Positions 35,655 to 47,393 of a stretch of DNA of 64,000 bases are shown one piece after another. This DNA comes from Chitinophagales bacterium (GTDB taxonomy: Bacteria > Bacteroidota > Bacteroidia > Chitinophagales > Chitinophagaceae), in contig JAIXLO010000140.1 of NCBI GenBank assembly GCA_026931325.1, positions 1 to 64,000 of the forward strand. Direction: 5' to 3'. The notes under the pieces are model-generated. The model did no database searches and had not been told where the DNA came from. It saw only the letters and a program-made list of their open reading frames with translations. The position numbers and the translations under genes were made by a program. Every line of letters begins with the position of its first letter. Within the stretch, counting starts at the first letter, position 1.

Positions 35655-38600
35655 TTACATATTTCTTCTGTATTGCCCACCTACTTCATATAAGGCACTT
35701 GTTATTTGTCCTAAACTGCAATATTGTACAGTTTGCATAAGTTCTTCAAACAAGTTGCCATTATTGATAGCTATTTTCTTTAATCGTTGTAAAGCTTCAG
35801 CACTTTTATCAGCATTGCGTTGTTGAAATGCTTGTAGGTTTTGTATTTGTTGTTCTTTTTCTTCTGTAGTACTTCTTATTACTTCTGTAGGAATAATGGT
35901 TGGGCTTCCTTTTTTATTTAAGAAAGTATTTACACCAATTAATGGTAATGCACCTGTATGTTTTTGTGTTTCATAAATCATGCTTTCTTCTTGTATTTTA
36001 TTACGTTGATACATTCTTTCCATAGCTCCTAAAACACCACCTCTGTCTGTAATTCTATCAAACTCTGTAAGTACAGCTTCTTCTACTAAATCTGTCAATT
36101 CTTCAATTATAAAACTTCCTTGAATAAAGTTTTCTGTTTTAGCACTACCTAATTCTTTATTAATAATTAATTGAATTGCCATTGCTCTTCTTACGCTTTC
36201 TTCTGTTGGCGTTGTAATAGCTTCGTCATAAGCATTTGTATGAAGTGAGTTGCAATTATCATAAATAGCATACAATGCTTGAAGTGTAGTTCTTATATCA
36301 TTAAAATCTATTTCTTGTGCATGCAAACTTCTACCACTTGTTTGAATATGGTATTTAAGCATTTGACTTCTTTTGTTTGCTTTGTATTTATACTTCATAG
36401 ATTTTGACCAAATTCTTCTGGCTACTCTTCCTATTACACTATATTCTGCATCCATACCATTACTAAAAAAGAATGAAAGGTTTGGAGCAAAATCATCAAT
36501 ATTCATTCCTCTGCTTAAATAATATTCTACATAAGTAAAACCATTAGCTAATGTAAATGCTAATTGAGTAATAGGGTTTGCGCCTGCTTCTGCTATATGA
36601 TAACCACTAATAGATACACTATAAAAATTTCTTACATTTTGTTGAATAAAATATTCCTGTACATCACCCATTAACTTTAAAGCAAATTCTGTTGAAAAGA
36701 TGCAAGTATTTTGTGCTTGGTCTTCTTTTAAAATATCTGCTTGTACTGTTCCTCTAACACTTTGCAATGCTTTTGCTTTCAGTTGTTCATACACTTCTTT
36801 TGGTAAAACTTCATTACCACTTAAGCCTAATAATTTTAAACCTAAACCATTATTTCCTTCAGGTAATCTTTCTGGTGATAATGGATTGTAATATGAAGGT
36901 CTATTTGCTTTTTGATATTTTTGTTGAGCAAATTTTTCTACTTCATTCCATAAATTATTTTGCTCAATATATTTTTCACATTCTTGGTCAATAGCAGCAT
37001 TCATAAAAAATGCTAATAGTATAGGAGCAGGACCATTAATAGTCATTGATACAGAAGTTTTAGGATGACATAAATCAAAACCACTGTACAATTTTTTTGC
37101 ATCATCAACTGTTGCAATACTTACACCACTATTACCAATTTTTCCATAAATATCAGGACGATGAGTAGGATCTTCTCCATACAATGTAACACTATCAAAA
37201 GCTGTACTTAATCTATGTGCTGGCTGACCAATAGATACATAATGAAAACGTTTGTTGGTTCTTTCTGGTCCTCCTTCTCCTGCAAACATTCTTGTTGGGT
37301 CTTCTCCTTCACGTTTTAAAGGAAATACTCCAGATGTAAAAGGAAAACTTCCAGGAATATTTTCTTGTGCTTGCCATTTTAATAAATCGCCCCAATCTTT
37401 ATACTTTGGTAAAATTACTTTGGGTATTCTTGTTCCTGATAAACTGGTAGTAAACATTTCTTGTTTAATTACTTTATCACGAACTTTATATTCATAAAAA
37501 TCTTGTTGATAAGCTTCTATTTTATGATGCCAATTGGTAATTAATTTTTTTGCAACCGGTGTTAGTTGATTGGTAAAAAATGTTATTTGATCTTCAATCG
37601 CTTTTATTAAATCTTTATCTGCTTTTTCTTTTAAAATTTCAAGTGAGCCTTGTAGTTGATATAGCTTACTTGCAATGGCACTTTGCTCAATAGTTAATTG
37701 ATTATAATCTCTGATTGAAGAAGCTATTTCACTAAGATAACGAACACGTTTTGCAGGAATTACTGCATCTGAAACACTTGCAGTTTCGCCATGCACAAAA
37801 TGTCCAAAATTTATTCCCGATTTTTTTTGAATAGTTAATAAAAGTAAATCAAATAATTTGTTTACACCTTCATCATTAAACTTGCTGGCAATGGTTCCTA
37901 CAATTGGTATTTCTTCATTTTTTGCAGTAAATAATTTATGATTTCGTTTATATTGTTTGCATACATCATGATAAGCATCTAATGCACCAGCTTTATCAAA
38001 TTTGTTGATACAAACTATGTCGGCATAATCCAACATATTTATTTTTTCTAGTTGAGATGCTGCTCCATATTCAGGAGTCATTACATACATACTTAAATCA
38101 CAATAATCCAAAATGCTTGCATCACTTTGTCCTACTCCTGCACTTTCTAAAATAATAAAATCATAACCGGCAGCTTTACATATTTCTGTAGCTTCTTTAA
38201 TATAAGCACTTAATGCTGTATTATCATCTCTTGTTGCAAGGCTACGCATATAAGCTCTTGGATTAGAAATAGCATTCATTCTTATTCTATCACCTAATAA
38301 TGCACCACCTGTTTTCTTTTTACTTGGGTCAACAGAAATTACAGCAATCGTTTTATCGGTAAATGTTGTTAAAAATCTTCTAACTATTTCATCAGTTACA
38401 GAACTTTTTCCTGCACCACCAGTACCTGTAATTCCAAGTATTGGGCTTTGAGTTGTTGTATTACAAGCTAATTGTTTTAGTAGTCCAGAATAATCATTTC
38501 CATTTTCTGCTAATGTTATGGCACGTGCTACTTTTCTTACATCTTTTACTTCATCTAATGGTAATTTCCCATTCCATTTTGGCACATTTATAGTTTCTTC

Positions 38601-39029
38601 TTTTGATGATTTAAGAGAATTAATAACATCTTCAATCATTCCTTCCAAGCCCATTTGTCTGCCATCGTCAGGAGAATAAATTTTAGCTATGCCATAATTT
38701 TGAAGTTCTCTAATTTCATCAGGCAAAATTGTTCCACCACCACCACCAAATATTTTTATATGACCACAACCATTTTCATCTAACAAGTCTTTCATGTATT
38801 TAAAAAACTCAATATGTCCACCTTGATAAGAAGTAATGGCAATACCTTGAGCATCTTCTTCAATAGCACATTCAACAATTTCTTTTACGCTTCTGTTATG
38901 ACCTAAATGAATAATTTCTGCACCCTTGCTTTGCATAATTCTACGCATAATATTTATGGCAGCATCATGCCCATCAAAGAGGCTTGCAGCTGTAACAATA
39001 CGAACTCTGTTTTGCGTTGTATCTGTCAT
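35655..39029 (-). CDS. icmF: fused isobutyryl-CoA mutase / G-protein chaperone (IcmF)
   Basis: Coenzyme-B12-dependent acyl-CoA mutase with its own GTPase chaperone. I chose ATG 39029 ([20 protein letters not shown]); the longer frame adds 28 unlikely residues. The 1124 residues run: B12-binding domain with the base-off motif DGHDAA (about 20-130), a MeaB-like GTPase with P-loop [10 protein letters not shown] and NKFD, a linker, and the mutase TIM barrel with [22 protein letters not shown]. This order is diagnostic of IcmF and differs from the two-subunit methylmalonyl-CoA mutase. It interconverts isobutyryl- and n-butyryl-CoA or related acyl-CoAs. Confidence 0.92.
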   Translation of the reverse strand: MTDTTQNRVRIVTAASLFDGHDAAINIMRRIMQSKGAEIIHLGHNRSVKEIVECAIEEDAQGIAITSYQGGHIEFFKYMKDLLDENGCGHIKIFGGGGGTILPDEIRELQNYGIAKIYSPDDGRQMGLEGMIEDVINSLKSSKEETINVPKWNGKLPLDEVKDVRKVARAITLAENGNDYSGLLKQLACNTTTQSPILGITGTGGAGKSSVTDEIVRRFLTTFTDKTIAVISVDPSKKKTGGALLGDRIRMNAISNPRAYMRSLATRDDNTALSAYIKEATEICKAAGYDFIILESAGVGQSDASILDYCDLSMYVMTPEYGAASQLEKINMLDYADIVCINKFDKAGALDAYHDVCKQYKRNHKLFTAKNEEIPIVGTIASKFNDEGVNKLFDLLLLTIQKKSGINFGHFVHGETASVSDAVIPAKRVRYLSEIASSIRDYNQLTIEQSAIASKLYQLQGSLEILKEKADKDLIKAIEDQITFFTNQLTPVAKKLITNWHHKIEAYQQDFYEYKVRDKVIKQEMFTTSLSGTRIPKVILPKYKDWGDLLKWQAQENIPGSFPFTSGVFPLKREGEDPTRMFAGEGGPERTNKRFHYVSIGQPAHRLSTAFDSVTLYGEDPTHRPDIYGKIGNSGVSIATVDDAKKLYSGFDLCHPKTSVSMTINGPAPILLAFFMNAAIDQECEKYIEQNNLWNEVEKFAQQKYQKANRPSYYNPLSPERLPEGNNGLGLKLLGLSGNEVLPKEVYEQLKAKALQSVRGTVQADILKEDQAQNTCIFSTEFALKLMGDVQEYFIQQNVRNFYSVSISGYHIAEAGANPITQLAFTLANGFTYVEYYLSRGMNIDDFAPNLSFFFSNGMDAEYSVIGRVARRIWSKSMKYKYKANKRSQMLKYHIQTSGRSLHAQEIDFNDIRTTLQALYAIYDNCNSLHTNAYDEAITTPTEESVRRAMAIQLIINKELGSAKTENFIQGSFIIEELTDLVEEAVLTEFDRITDRGGVLGAMERMYQRNKIQEESMIYETQKHTGALPLIGVNTFLNKKGSPTIIPTEVIRSTTEEKEQQIQNLQAFQQRNADKSAEALQRLKKIAINNGNLFEELMQTVQYCSLGQITSALYEVGGQYRRNM

Positions 39030-39174
39030 AAAAAACTTTGTTAGAGGCTGCGAAATTAAGCATTTGCCAACAAAAGAAAATAGGTTGCAATTTATTAGAA
39101 ACCTTTGTTGCAAAACATAAACTTTATACCAAATAAATAAAAATACTTAACTTTCAAACCCAAAATATTAAGCA

Positions 39175-39906
39175 ATGACAACATTAGCATTATACAATTT
39201 AAAAGGAGGTGTTGGAAAAACTGCTTCTACTGTGAATTTTGCATATATGGCTGCAGCAAATGGTATTAAAACTTTGGTGTGGGATTTAGACCCTCAAGGT
39301 TCATCATCATTTTATCTTCATGCAAAGAGTAGTAAAAATGAAAGTCAGCAGATTTTGGAAGAAGATATTAATATTAAAGAGGCTATTAAAGATTCTCTTT
39401 TTGAAAATTTATGGATAATTCCTGCTGATATTTCTGCAAGAAATGCTGACCATATTTTTAAACAAAGCAAAAAGAAATTAAAAAATATTTTGCAAGGATT
39501 AAAGCAATTCGATTTAGTAATTTTAGATTGCCCTCCAGGTATTTCTGTTTTGCACGATAATGTTTTTAATGCTGCAGATTGGGTAATAATGCCAAATATT
39601 CCAACAGTTTTATCTATTCGTTCTTACGAAACAGTGGTACAATATTTTAAAGAAAATAATTTAGATAAGAACATTATAAAATGTTTTTTTAGTATGGTAG
39701 ATATTAGAAAAACACTACATCAAGAAACCCTTCAAAATTTTTATAACAATAAATTATTTTTCAAAAACTATATTCCTTATTTAAGTGATATTGAAAAAAT
39801 GGGCATTCATATTCAACCATTATTTGAATATGCAAATAGTAGTTATGCAGCTTATTGTTACAGAGAATTATGGAAAGAAATTAGTAAAACCTGTTTGAAT
39901 AAATAA
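39175..39906 (+). CDS. ParA/Soj-family ATPase, orphan
   Basis: Deviant Walker-A ATPase of 243 residues: LYNLKGGVGKTAST (K10-T16) at the N-terminus, VWDLDPQGSSS, and VILDCPPGISVL. This is the fold of ParA/MinD proteins that position DNA or protein cargo. No parB, centromere-like repeat or replication gene is nearby, so it is not obviously a chromosome partition gene. Own terminator after the stop. Confidence 0.88.
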   Translation: MTTLALYNLKGGVGKTASTVNFAYMAAANGIKTLVWDLDPQGSSSFYLHAKSSKNESQQILEEDINIKEAIKDSLFENLWIIPADISARNADHIFKQSKKKLKNILQGLKQFDLVILDCPPGISVLHDNVFNAADWVIMPNIPTVLSIRSYETVVQYFKENNLDKNIIKCFFSMVDIRKTLHQETLQNFYNNKLFFKNYIPYLSDIEKMGIHIQPLFEYANSSYAAYCYRELWKEISKTCLNK

Positions 39907-39945
39907 CCTTCCATTTTTTATAAAATACCTGATTTAGCAAATGAG

Positions 39946-39966
39946 ATAACTGAGCAATTCAGTTAT
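39946..39966 (+). terminator. terminator of the parA-like gene
   Basis: ATAACTGA pairs perfectly with TCAGTTAT around GCAAT, followed by TATTCTTTATTTT. About 40 bases after the stop codon. Confidence 0.55.
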
Positions 39967-40015
39967 TATTCTTTATTTTGTACACTATTCAAGCAATTTA
40001 GTAGTAAAATATATT

Positions 40016-42730
40016 ATGAGTACAGCAACAATAAAACCTTATTTAAGGTTAAGTGGATTAGAACCTTTAATTGTAAGACCAGAAACCAACTTTGTAAATG
40101 TTGGAGAAAGAACCAATGTAACAGGGTCTAAAAAATTTGCAAGATTAATTAAAGAAAATAAATACGAAGAAGCATTATCTGTTGCAAGACAACAAGTAGA
40201 AAATGGAGCTCAAATTTTAGATATTAATATGGATGATGCTCTGTTAGATGGCATTTTAGCAATGACCAATTATTTAAACTCATTACAAAGTGAGCCAGAT
40301 ATTGCTAAGATTCCTATCATGTTAGATTCATCAAAGTTTGAAATTATTGAAGCAGGGCTAAAATGTGTTCAAGGAAAATGTATTGTAAACTCTATTTCAA
40401 TGAAAGAAGGAGTAGAGAAATTTATAGAACAAGCTATTATTTGTAAAGACTTTGGAGCATCTGTTGTTGTAATGGCATTTGATGAACAGGGCCAAGCAGA
40501 TACTGTTGAAAGAAAAGTTGAAATTGTAGATAAAGCATATAAAATATTGACTGAACAAGTGGGCTTTGACCCACAAGACATTATTTTTGACCTCAATGTA
40601 TTTGCTATTGCTACAGGCTTAGAAGAACATAACAATTATGCTGTAGATTTTATAGAAGCAACAAAAATTGTAAAACAAAAATATCCGTTAGTAAAAATTA
40701 GTGGTGGTATTAGTAATCTTTCATTTTCTTTTCGTGGCAATGAAGCTGTAAGAGAAGCAATGCACTCTGTATTTTTATATCATGCCATTAAAGCAGGATT
40801 AGATATGGGTATTGTAAATGCTGGGCAATTAGTAGTTTATGATGAAATAGAACCTGAATTAAGAAAACTTTGTGAAGATGTAATTTTAAACAGAAATAAT
40901 GAAAATAATGAAGCCACAGAAAAGCTTACTGTATTTGCAGAAACTGTAAAGGCAAAAGGAAAAACAGAAGAAAAAGATGAATCTTGGAGAAATGAATCTG
41001 TAGAAAAAAGATTGGCTCATGCACTAATAAATGGTATTACAGATTATATAGATATTGATACACAAGAAGCTCTAGCAAAATATCCTAAACCATTAGATGT
41101 TATTGAAGGTCCATTGATGGATGGTATGAATATAGTTGGAGATTTATTTGGTTCTGGAAAAATGTTTTTACCGCAAGTGGTAAAATCTGCTAGAGTAATG
41201 AAAAAATCTGTTGCTATTATTACACCAATTATTGAACAACAAAAATTAAACAATCCAACAGCAGAAATACAAAGTATTCCAAAAATAGTTTTAGCAACAG
41301 TAAAAGGTGATGTACACGATATAGGAAAAAATATTGTAGGCGTTGTATTGAGTTGTAATGGTTATGATGTAATTGATTTGGGAGTAATGGTTCCAGCTGA
41401 TAAAATTTTAGATACTGCAATAAAAGAAAATGCTGCAATGGTTGGAGTAAGTGGTTTAATTACACCTTCATTAGATGAAATGGTACATGTAGCAAAAGAG
41501 ATGAAGAGAAGAGATATGCATATTCCATTATTAATTGGAGGAGCAACAACTTCAAGAATACATACAGCAGTAAAAATAGAGCCTGGTTATGATAAAGGTG
41601 TAATACATGTAGCAGATGCTAGTAAAAGTGTAACAGTTGCTAGTACTTTATTGAATCAAGATCAAAAACCTTCTTTTTTAACTGAAATAAAAGAAGAATA
41701 TATTAAGCTAAGAGAAAATTTTGATAATAAAAAATCTATCAAAAGATATGTAAGTTACGAAGATGCTAAGAAAAATAAAGTTGCTATTGATTGGGAAAGC
41801 TATACTATTCTAGAACCAACATTTTTAGGTACAAAAACTTTTATTAATCTTGACTTAAATGAATTAAGAAGTTATATTGACTGGAAACCATTTTTTATTG
41901 CTTGGGAAATGCATGGTAATTTTCCTGAAATTTTAACTGATGAAATTGTAGGTAAAGAAGCTACTAAATTATTCAACGATGCTAATGCAATGTTAGATAA
42001 AATTATCAATGAAAAATGGCTAACAGCAAAAGGTGTTATTGGCTTTTGGAAAGCTGAAAGTAATGATGATACAGTTTTTGTAATTGCACCAGAAAAAAAT
42101 AATGAACATAAAGTTGTTCATTTAGAATTTTTGCGTCAACAAATTTTAAAAGCAAAAGATCAACCAAATATTAGCTTAGCAGATTTTATAAAACCAGCAT
42201 CTATACAATCTGCCAACAATAGCACAGATTATATTGGTGCATTTGCTGTAACAATTCATGGCATTGAACCACATCTTAAAAAATTTGAAGAAGCTTTAGA
42301 CGATTATAATAAAATTATTTTAAAAGCTTTAGCAGATAGACTTGCAGAGTCTTTTGCAGAATATTTACATGCTAAAGTTAGAAAAGAACATTGGGGCTAC
42401 GTAAAAGATGAAAACTTAACCAATGAAGATTTAATTAAAGAAAGATATCAAGGTATTCGTCCTGCACCTGGCTATCCTGCTTGCCCAGATCATACAGAAA
42501 AAGATAAACTATTTGATTTATTAAAAGTAACAGAACAAACAGGCATTATACTTACAGAACATTATGCAATGTACCCTGCAAGTAGTGTTTGTGGCTGGTA
42601 TTTTAGTCATCCTAAAAGCCAATATTATGGTGTTGGAAAAATTCAATTAGACCAGTTTGATGATTATGTTATAAGAAAGAAAATGGATAGAGAAGCTTTG
42701 GAAAAATGGCTCAGACCAAACTTGGAGTAA
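40016..42730 (+). CDS. metH: cobalamin-dependent methionine synthase, without homocysteine domain
   Basis: Carries the pterin-binding, B12-binding and reactivation parts of MetH in 904 residues. The pterin domain starts at once ([20 protein letters not shown]). The B12 site is [27 protein letters not shown] with the axial histidine. The C-terminal AdoMet-activation domain includes [19 protein letters not shown]. The N-terminal homocysteine S-methyltransferase domain of E. coli MetH is missing; in Bacteroidota it is often a separate gene, not present in this window. Confidence 0.95.
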   Translation: MSTATIKPYLRLSGLEPLIVRPETNFVNVGERTNVTGSKKFARLIKENKYEEALSVARQQVENGAQILDINMDDALLDGILAMTNYLNSLQSEPDIAKIPIMLDSSKFEIIEAGLKCVQGKCIVNSISMKEGVEKFIEQAIICKDFGASVVVMAFDEQGQADTVERKVEIVDKAYKILTEQVGFDPQDIIFDLNVFAIATGLEEHNNYAVDFIEATKIVKQKYPLVKISGGISNLSFSFRGNEAVREAMHSVFLYHAIKAGLDMGIVNAGQLVVYDEIEPELRKLCEDVILNRNNENNEATEKLTVFAETVKAKGKTEEKDESWRNESVEKRLAHALINGITDYIDIDTQEALAKYPKPLDVIEGPLMDGMNIVGDLFGSGKMFLPQVVKSARVMKKSVAIITPIIEQQKLNNPTAEIQSIPKIVLATVKGDVHDIGKNIVGVVLSCNGYDVIDLGVMVPADKILDTAIKENAAMVGVSGLITPSLDEMVHVAKEMKRRDMHIPLLIGGATTSRIHTAVKIEPGYDKGVIHVADASKSVTVASTLLNQDQKPSFLTEIKEEYIKLRENFDNKKSIKRYVSYEDAKKNKVAIDWESYTILEPTFLGTKTFINLDLNELRSYIDWKPFFIAWEMHGNFPEILTDEIVGKEATKLFNDANAMLDKIINEKWLTAKGVIGFWKAESNDDTVFVIAPEKNNEHKVVHLEFLRQQILKAKDQPNISLADFIKPASIQSANNSTDYIGAFAVTIHGIEPHLKKFEEALDDYNKIILKALADRLAESFAEYLHAKVRKEHWGYVKDENLTNEDLIKERYQGIRPAPGYPACPDHTEKDKLFDLLKVTEQTGIILTEHYAMYPASSVCGWYFSHPKSQYYGVGKIQLDQFDDYVIRKKMDREALEKWLRPNLE

Positions 42731-42731
42731 T

Positions 42732-44099
42732 TTATTTTAAAAACATTTTCAACCATTTTAATTTTCCTTTAAATGGAGGATATTTTATTGATGGATCAAA
42801 CCATGTTGCTGTTTTAAGCACAGGCTTTGCATGTGTAAAAGTATAGAAAGAGTTTTTGCCATGATATGCTCCAATACCACTAAAACCAATGCCTCCAAAA
42901 GGTATATGATGATTGGTAAAATGATATGCTGTATTATTTACACAACCTCCTCCAAATGAAATTGAATTTATCCAATCAACTTCTTTTGCCTTAGATGAGG
43001 TAAAAACATAGAAAGCTAATGGATATGGATTTCGTTTAATAATGTTTAATGCTTCTACTTTATTATTAAAAAAATAAATTGGAAGAATTGGTCCAAAAAT
43101 TTCTTCAGTCATTAATGCAGAATCAAGCGATACATTTTGCATCAATGTTGGTTGAATGTATAATTTATTTTTATCTGAATTGCCACCATAAATAATTTCT
43201 CCTTCTGTTAAATAATTTTTTAAAACATCAAATCTTTTTTCATTAATTATTTTTCCATAATCTTCACTCAACTCTGCATTGTTGGTATAAAAATTATCAA
43301 TAGTTTGTTTTAACGCATCAATAAATTTTTCTTTGATTGATTGGTGTACTAATAAATAATCAGGAGCAATACAGGTTTGTCCAGCATTTAAAAATTTTCC
43401 AATAGCAATACGTTTTGCAGCAATCATTATTGAAGCATCATCTTCTACAATACAAGGACTTTTACCACCAAGTTCTAAAGTTACAGGTGTTAATTGTTTA
43501 GCAGCCATTTCATAAACTGCTTTTCCAATAGCAATACTTCCTGTAAAAAAAATATGATTAAATCTAAAACTATTTATCAATGCAGGAACAACTTCTGCAC
43601 CATTTCCTTGCACTACAGTTATGTATTGTTCATCAAAAAATTCTTTTACAATTTTTTCAATAACATTACTTGTTTCAGGTGTATATTCACTTGGTTTTAT
43701 TACAGCACAATTACCACCTGCAATAGCACCAACCAAAGGTGTAAAAGCTAATTGAAATGGATAGTTCCAAGGAGCAATAATGAATACAACACCTAAAGCA
43801 TCATAATAAATTTTACTGCTTGCAGGCAAGTTCATCATGTTAGTAGAAACACTTTTAGGCCGCATTAATTTTTTCAAATGCTTAAGCATAAAATTTATTT
43901 CCATTTGAACCATAGCAATTTCTGTTGCAAAAGATTCTGCATCACTTTTTCCTAAATCTTTATATAAAGCTTGGCTAATTTCTTTTTCATATTTATTAAT
44001 AGCAGCAGCTAAAGTTTGTAGTTGTTGTTTTCTAAAGTGGTAAGTTTTTGTAACACCAGTTTCAAAATATTGCTTAATATTGGTAAGATTAGTAATCAT
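42732..44099 (-). CDS. NAD(P)-dependent aldehyde dehydrogenase
   Basis: About 455 residues of the ALDH superfamily, with the fatty-aldehyde/coniferyl-type layout (short N-terminus, C-terminal hydrophobic end). I took the ATG at plus 44099; upstream GTG or ATG codons add a few residues. Seen: APWNYPFQLAFTPLVGAIAGGN, FFTGSIAIGKAV, TLELGGKSPCIV with the general-base glutamate, and NAGQTCIAPDYLL with the catalytic cysteine. The substrate is unknown. Its stop lies one base from that of metH, tail to tail. Confidence 0.92.
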   Translation of the reverse strand: MITNLTNIKQYFETGVTKTYHFRKQQLQTLAAAINKYEKEISQALYKDLGKSDAESFATEIAMVQMEINFMLKHLKKLMRPKSVSTNMMNLPASSKIYYDALGVVFIIAPWNYPFQLAFTPLVGAIAGGNCAVIKPSEYTPETSNVIEKIVKEFFDEQYITVVQGNGAEVVPALINSFRFNHIFFTGSIAIGKAVYEMAAKQLTPVTLELGGKSPCIVEDDASIMIAAKRIAIGKFLNAGQTCIAPDYLLVHQSIKEKFIDALKQTIDNFYTNNAELSEDYGKIINEKRFDVLKNYLTEGEIIYGGNSDKNKLYIQPTLMQNVSLDSALMTEEIFGPILPIYFFNNKVEALNIIKRNPYPLAFYVFTSSKAKEVDWINSISFGGGCVNNTAYHFTNHHIPFGGIGFSGIGAYHGKNSFYTFTHAKPVLKTATWFDPSIKYPPFKGKLKWLKMFLK

Positions 44100-44158
44100 A
44101 ATTTTATATTGCATCACAAGTTAATGATTGATTTTAATTTTTTGTAAATAACTAATAA

Positions 44159-44638
44159 ATGAAAGATTTTTTTTACGATGATACTTTCTTTATGCAACAA
44201 GCTCTAAGAGAAGCCCATCAAGCTTTTGATGAAGGTGAAGTGCCTATTGGTGCAGTAGTTGTTTTAAATAATAAAATCATTAGTAGAGGATATAATCAAA
44301 CAGAAAAATTAAATGATAGCACCGCTCATGCAGAAATGATTGCTCTTACAAGTGCTTATAATTATTTAGGAGCAAAATATTTACCAGATGCTACTTTATA
44401 TGTTACAGTAGAACCTTGCTTAATGTGTTGTGGAGCTTTATATTGGAGCAAATTAGCAAGAATAGTTTATGGTGCAAGTGATGAAAAAAGTGGAGGTCTA
44501 AAATTTTTTACAGATAAAGATGGATTAATTATTCCAGAACGTTGGCCCTTTCACCCAAAAACACAATTAGTAAAAGGCGTTTTAGCAGAAGAATGTGCAA
44601 TGCTGATGAAAAATTTTTTTAAGTCAAAAAGAAAATAG
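44159..44638 (+). CDS. tadA: tRNA(adenine-34) deaminase
   Basis: Zinc enzyme that converts adenosine to inosine at the wobble position of tRNA-Arg. The 159-residue protein has the deaminase motif STAHAEMIAL (His ligand and catalytic Glu) and VEPCLMCCGAL (two Cys ligands, with an extra Cys between). VPIGAVVVLNNKIISRGYNQ is typical. The next gene ends tail to tail with it, sharing no bases. Confidence 0.93.
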   Translation: MKDFFYDDTFFMQQALREAHQAFDEGEVPIGAVVVLNNKIISRGYNQTEKLNDSTAHAEMIALTSAYNYLGAKYLPDATLYVTVEPCLMCCGALYWSKLARIVYGASDEKSGGLKFFTDKDGLIIPERWPFHPKTQLVKGVLAEECAMLMKNFFKSKRK

Positions 44639-44998
44639 TTAGAAAAAAACATCTTCAATAAAGAAAAATTCGGGTTCACTATTTTTTGATAAAGTAATAG
44701 CCATTACATCAAACTGAATATTTTTCCATTGTTCATTTTCTTCAATAAATGCAGATGCTGCTTTTTTTAAAGCATTCATTTTCTTTTCATCAATACTTTC
44801 TTCAGGCAAGCCAAATGCAGCATTTGTTCTTGTTTTAACTTCTACAAAATGAAGTATGTTGTTTTTACTGGCAATAATATCAACTTCACTGTGTTTAAAA
44901 CGATAATTTCTTGCAATAATTTCAAAACCTTTTTCAATTAACCAATTAGTAGTTAAATCTTCTCCTTTGTTTCCTGTATTTTTATTGCCTAAATTCAT
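44639..44998 (-). CDS. UPF0102/YraN-like endonuclease-fold protein
   Basis: A 119-residue protein of the YraN family, a PD-(D/E)xK-like fold of unknown role. GNKGEDLTTNWLIEKGFEIIARNYRFKHSEVDIIA gives the first acidic residues, and LHFVEVKTRTNAAFG the E-x-K. The gene begins 15 bases from the manA start on the opposite strand. Confidence 0.9.
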   Translation of the reverse strand: MNLGNKNTGNKGEDLTTNWLIEKGFEIIARNYRFKHSEVDIIASKNNILHFVEVKTRTNAAFGLPEESIDEKKMNALKKAASAFIEENEQWKNIQFDVMAITLSKNSEPEFFFIEDVFF

Positions 44999-45012
44999 TT
45001 TTTAAAATTACA

Positions 45013-46221
45013 ATGCAATTAACAGATAAAATATTTAAACTTATTGGCAAAGTACAACATTATGCATGGGGTGGCTATCATTTTATACCTGAATTATTAA
45101 AAATTTCTAATACTGAAAATAAACCTTTTGCAGAATATTGGTTAGGCACTCATCCTTCTGCTCCATCAATAGTTGCAGATAAAAATATTTCGTTGCTGGA
45201 ACTTATACAACAACAACCCATATTCTTTTTGGGTAAAAATGTTTATGATGAATTTGAAGGACTGCCTTATTTATTTAAGGTATTAGATGTAAGAGAAATG
45301 CTCAGCATTCAAGTACACCCTACAAAAGAAGAAGCTATTAAAGGCTTTGAAAAAGAAGAATCTGAAGGAATTTCTATTAATGCACCACATAGAAGTTATA
45401 AAGACAAAAATCATAAACCAGAAATGATGATTGCTTTAGGAGAGTTTTGGTTATTACATGGATTTAAAAGTAAAGAAGCAATAGAAAAAGTTTTAGAAAA
45501 TTATGCAGAACTAAATACTTTTTTACCATTATTTAAAAAAGAAGGATATAAAAGTTTGTACAAAACTTTAATAGAATTACCTCAAGAGCAAGTTGATACA
45601 ATTTTAATTCCTTTAGTAAAAAAAGCTATCAAAAAGAAAAATCAAAACCTCTTATCAAAAAATAATGTAGAATGGTGGATTGCAAAATGGTACAGTAATA
45701 CAACTCAATTAATAAATATTGATAGAGGTATTTTTTCTATTTATCTTTTAAATCTTGTTCAATTACAAAAAGGAGAAGCTATTTTTCAAGGTGCAGGAAT
45801 TTTACATGCTTATTTAGAAGGTCAGAATATAGAAATAATGGCTAATAGTGATAATGTTTTAAGAGGAGGATTAACGCCAAAACATATTAATGTAAACGAA
45901 CTTTTAAAACATACATTATTTGAAGCAGTAGAGCCAAAAATCTTAAAACCTGAAACAATACGCAACGAAAAAAATTATGTTTGTCCTGTTGATGATTTTG
46001 GAATAAATGCTATTGAATTAAAAGCTGGAGAACAATATTATACACAAACAAATTCCTTAGAGATAATTTTTGTAATAGAAGGTGCAATAATTATTCAAGG
46101 AAAAGAAAATTTTGTTATTAAAAAGGGAGAGGCTTTTGCAGTTGCTGCAAGTGCTGAATATAGTTTTACGAGTACAGGAAATAGTTTATTATACAGAGCT
46201 TTTGTTCCTTATAAACAATAA
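45013..46221 (+). CDS. manA: class I mannose-6-phosphate isomerase
   Basis: Zinc cupin that interconverts mannose-6-phosphate and fructose-6-phosphate. The 402 residues contain VQHYAWGG, EYWLGTHPSAPS, LPYLFKVLDV and LSIQVHPTKEEA with a zinc His, YKDKNHKPEMMIAL with a zinc Glu, and GILHAYLEGQNIEIMANSDNV. A C-terminal cupin domain follows. Normal length, single gene. Confidence 0.93.
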   Translation: MQLTDKIFKLIGKVQHYAWGGYHFIPELLKISNTENKPFAEYWLGTHPSAPSIVADKNISLLELIQQQPIFFLGKNVYDEFEGLPYLFKVLDVREMLSIQVHPTKEEAIKGFEKEESEGISINAPHRSYKDKNHKPEMMIALGEFWLLHGFKSKEAIEKVLENYAELNTFLPLFKKEGYKSLYKTLIELPQEQVDTILIPLVKKAIKKKNQNLLSKNNVEWWIAKWYSNTTQLINIDRGIFSIYLLNLVQLQKGEAIFQGAGILHAYLEGQNIEIMANSDNVLRGGLTPKHINVNELLKHTLFEAVEPKILKPETIRNEKNYVCPVDDFGINAIELKAGEQYYTQTNSLEIIFVIEGAIIIQGKENFVIKKGEAFAVAASAEYSFTSTGNSLLYRAFVPYKQ

Positions 46222-46302
46222 GTTTGTACATAATCTTTATGATACTTATTTGTATCAATAAGTAGAATACTTATTTTTGCTGAAATTTATAAATACATTA
46301 AA

Positions 46303-46863
46303 ATGAAAAATAATCGTTTAATAATTTTTACAGTTGCATTAATAGCATTAACAGTAATAACAAAATATATCTGTGCCCCAATATTAGGTTTAAGTGGCTT
46401 TTCTCCCATTATTGCTATAGCATTATTTGCAGGTATGAGTATCAATAATAAAAGATACTCCTTCTTATTACCATTAATTGCATTACTTGTTAGCGATGTT
46501 ATCATTGAAGTTTTATACAGATTAGATTTATTCAGTTTTCAGGGATTTTATAAAGGACAATTAGTTAATTACAGCTTATTAATGTTAAGTGTATTAGTTG
46601 GTTGGGCTGTAAAAGGAAAAAATTATTTACCAATAGGTATTAGTGCAATAGCAGCTTCAACTATATTTTTCCTATTATCAAACTTTAGTGTTTGGTATTC
46701 AGGCACAATGTATTCAAAAGACTTTAATGGTTTAATGCTATGTTATGAATATGCTTTACCATTTTATCGCAATGCAATAATTTCTACAATTATATTTTTG
46801 CCTATCATTTTAGTTGCATATAACTATATAATAGAAGGAAAGAATAAATTAGTTTTAGGATAA
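46303..46863 (+). CDS. DUF6580-family membrane protein
   Basis: A 186-residue protein with about five membrane segments. GFSPIIAIALFAGMSI and FFLLSNFSVW are typical of the DUF6580 family, common in Bacteroidota, whose role is not established. Its overall shape resembles substrate-binding subunits of ECF transporters, but no ATPase or EcfT gene is near. Its own terminator follows. Confidence 0.7.
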   Translation: MKNNRLIIFTVALIALTVITKYICAPILGLSGFSPIIAIALFAGMSINNKRYSFLLPLIALLVSDVIIEVLYRLDLFSFQGFYKGQLVNYSLLMLSVLVGWAVKGKNYLPIGISAIAASTIFFLLSNFSVWYSGTMYSKDFNGLMLCYEYALPFYRNAIISTIIFLPIILVAYNYIIEGKNKLVLG

Positions 46864-46894
46864 TTGTTTGAAAATAAAATACTTATATCATTTC

Positions 46895-46930
46895 AACTGC
46901 TTTGTGTTGCTGAACATAAAGCAGTTTTTA
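46895..46930 (+). terminator. terminator of the DUF6580 gene
   Basis: AACTGCTTTGTGTT pairs with AACATAAAGCAGTT with one mismatch around GCTG, followed by a run of T. It separates the gene from the S10 operon promoter. Confidence 0.75.
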
Positions 46931-47026
46931 ATTTAATAAATATGCTATTTTTTAAAGTGAATTATTAAAATACCAACAGAGATTTCATAATTTTTTAGAA
47001 ATTTCAAAAAATAATTTCAAAAAAAC

Positions 47027-47058
47027 TTGGCACTTTAATATCAAAGCCCCTACCTTTG
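47027..47058 (+). promoter_or_regulatory. promoter of the S10-spc ribosomal protein operon
   Basis: TTG at 47027-47029 and TACCTTTG at 47051-47058 are separated by 21 bases, a textbook Bacteroidota promoter. Transcription should begin near 47065. The short leader can form CCCAA/TTGGG (47063-47067 with 47075-47079), which ends eight bases before the rpsJ ATG. Confidence 0.75.
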
Positions 47059-47087
47059 CAACCCCAACGGAAAATTGGGCTTTCATT

Positions 47088-47393
47088 ATGTCTCAAAGAA
47101 TTAGAATAAAATTACAAAGCTACGACCACAATTTAGTAGATAAATCTGCTGAAAGAATTGTGAAAACAGTACGTGGTACTGGTGCAGTAGTTACAGGACC
47201 AATTCCTTTACCTACACACAAAAAAATATTTACAGTATTACGTTCACCACACGTAAACAAAAAAAGTCGTGAACAATTCCAATTATGCACACATAAGCGT
47301 TTATTGGATATATATACTTCTTCTTCAAGCACTGTAGATGCTTTAAGTAAATTAGATTTACCATCTGGTGTAGAAGTAGAAATAAAGGCATAA
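47088..47393 (+). CDS. rpsJ: 30S ribosomal protein S10
   Basis: S10 is a small-subunit head protein and antitermination partner of NusB. The 101 residues include [49 protein letters not shown] and [12 protein letters not shown]. First gene of the operon; rpsL, rpsG and fusA are not upstream. A 296-base structured gap follows. Confidence 0.98.
   Translation: MSQRIRIKLQSYDHNLVDKSAERIVKTVRGTGAVVTGPIPLPTHKKIFTVLRSPHVNKKSREQFQLCTHKRLLDIYTSSSSTVDALSKLDLPSGVEVEIKA

Noticed and set aside
39907..40015. Cobalamin riboswitch before metH
   Set aside because: The gap is only about 110 bases, holds the parA terminator, and shows no B12-box-like conserved sequence.
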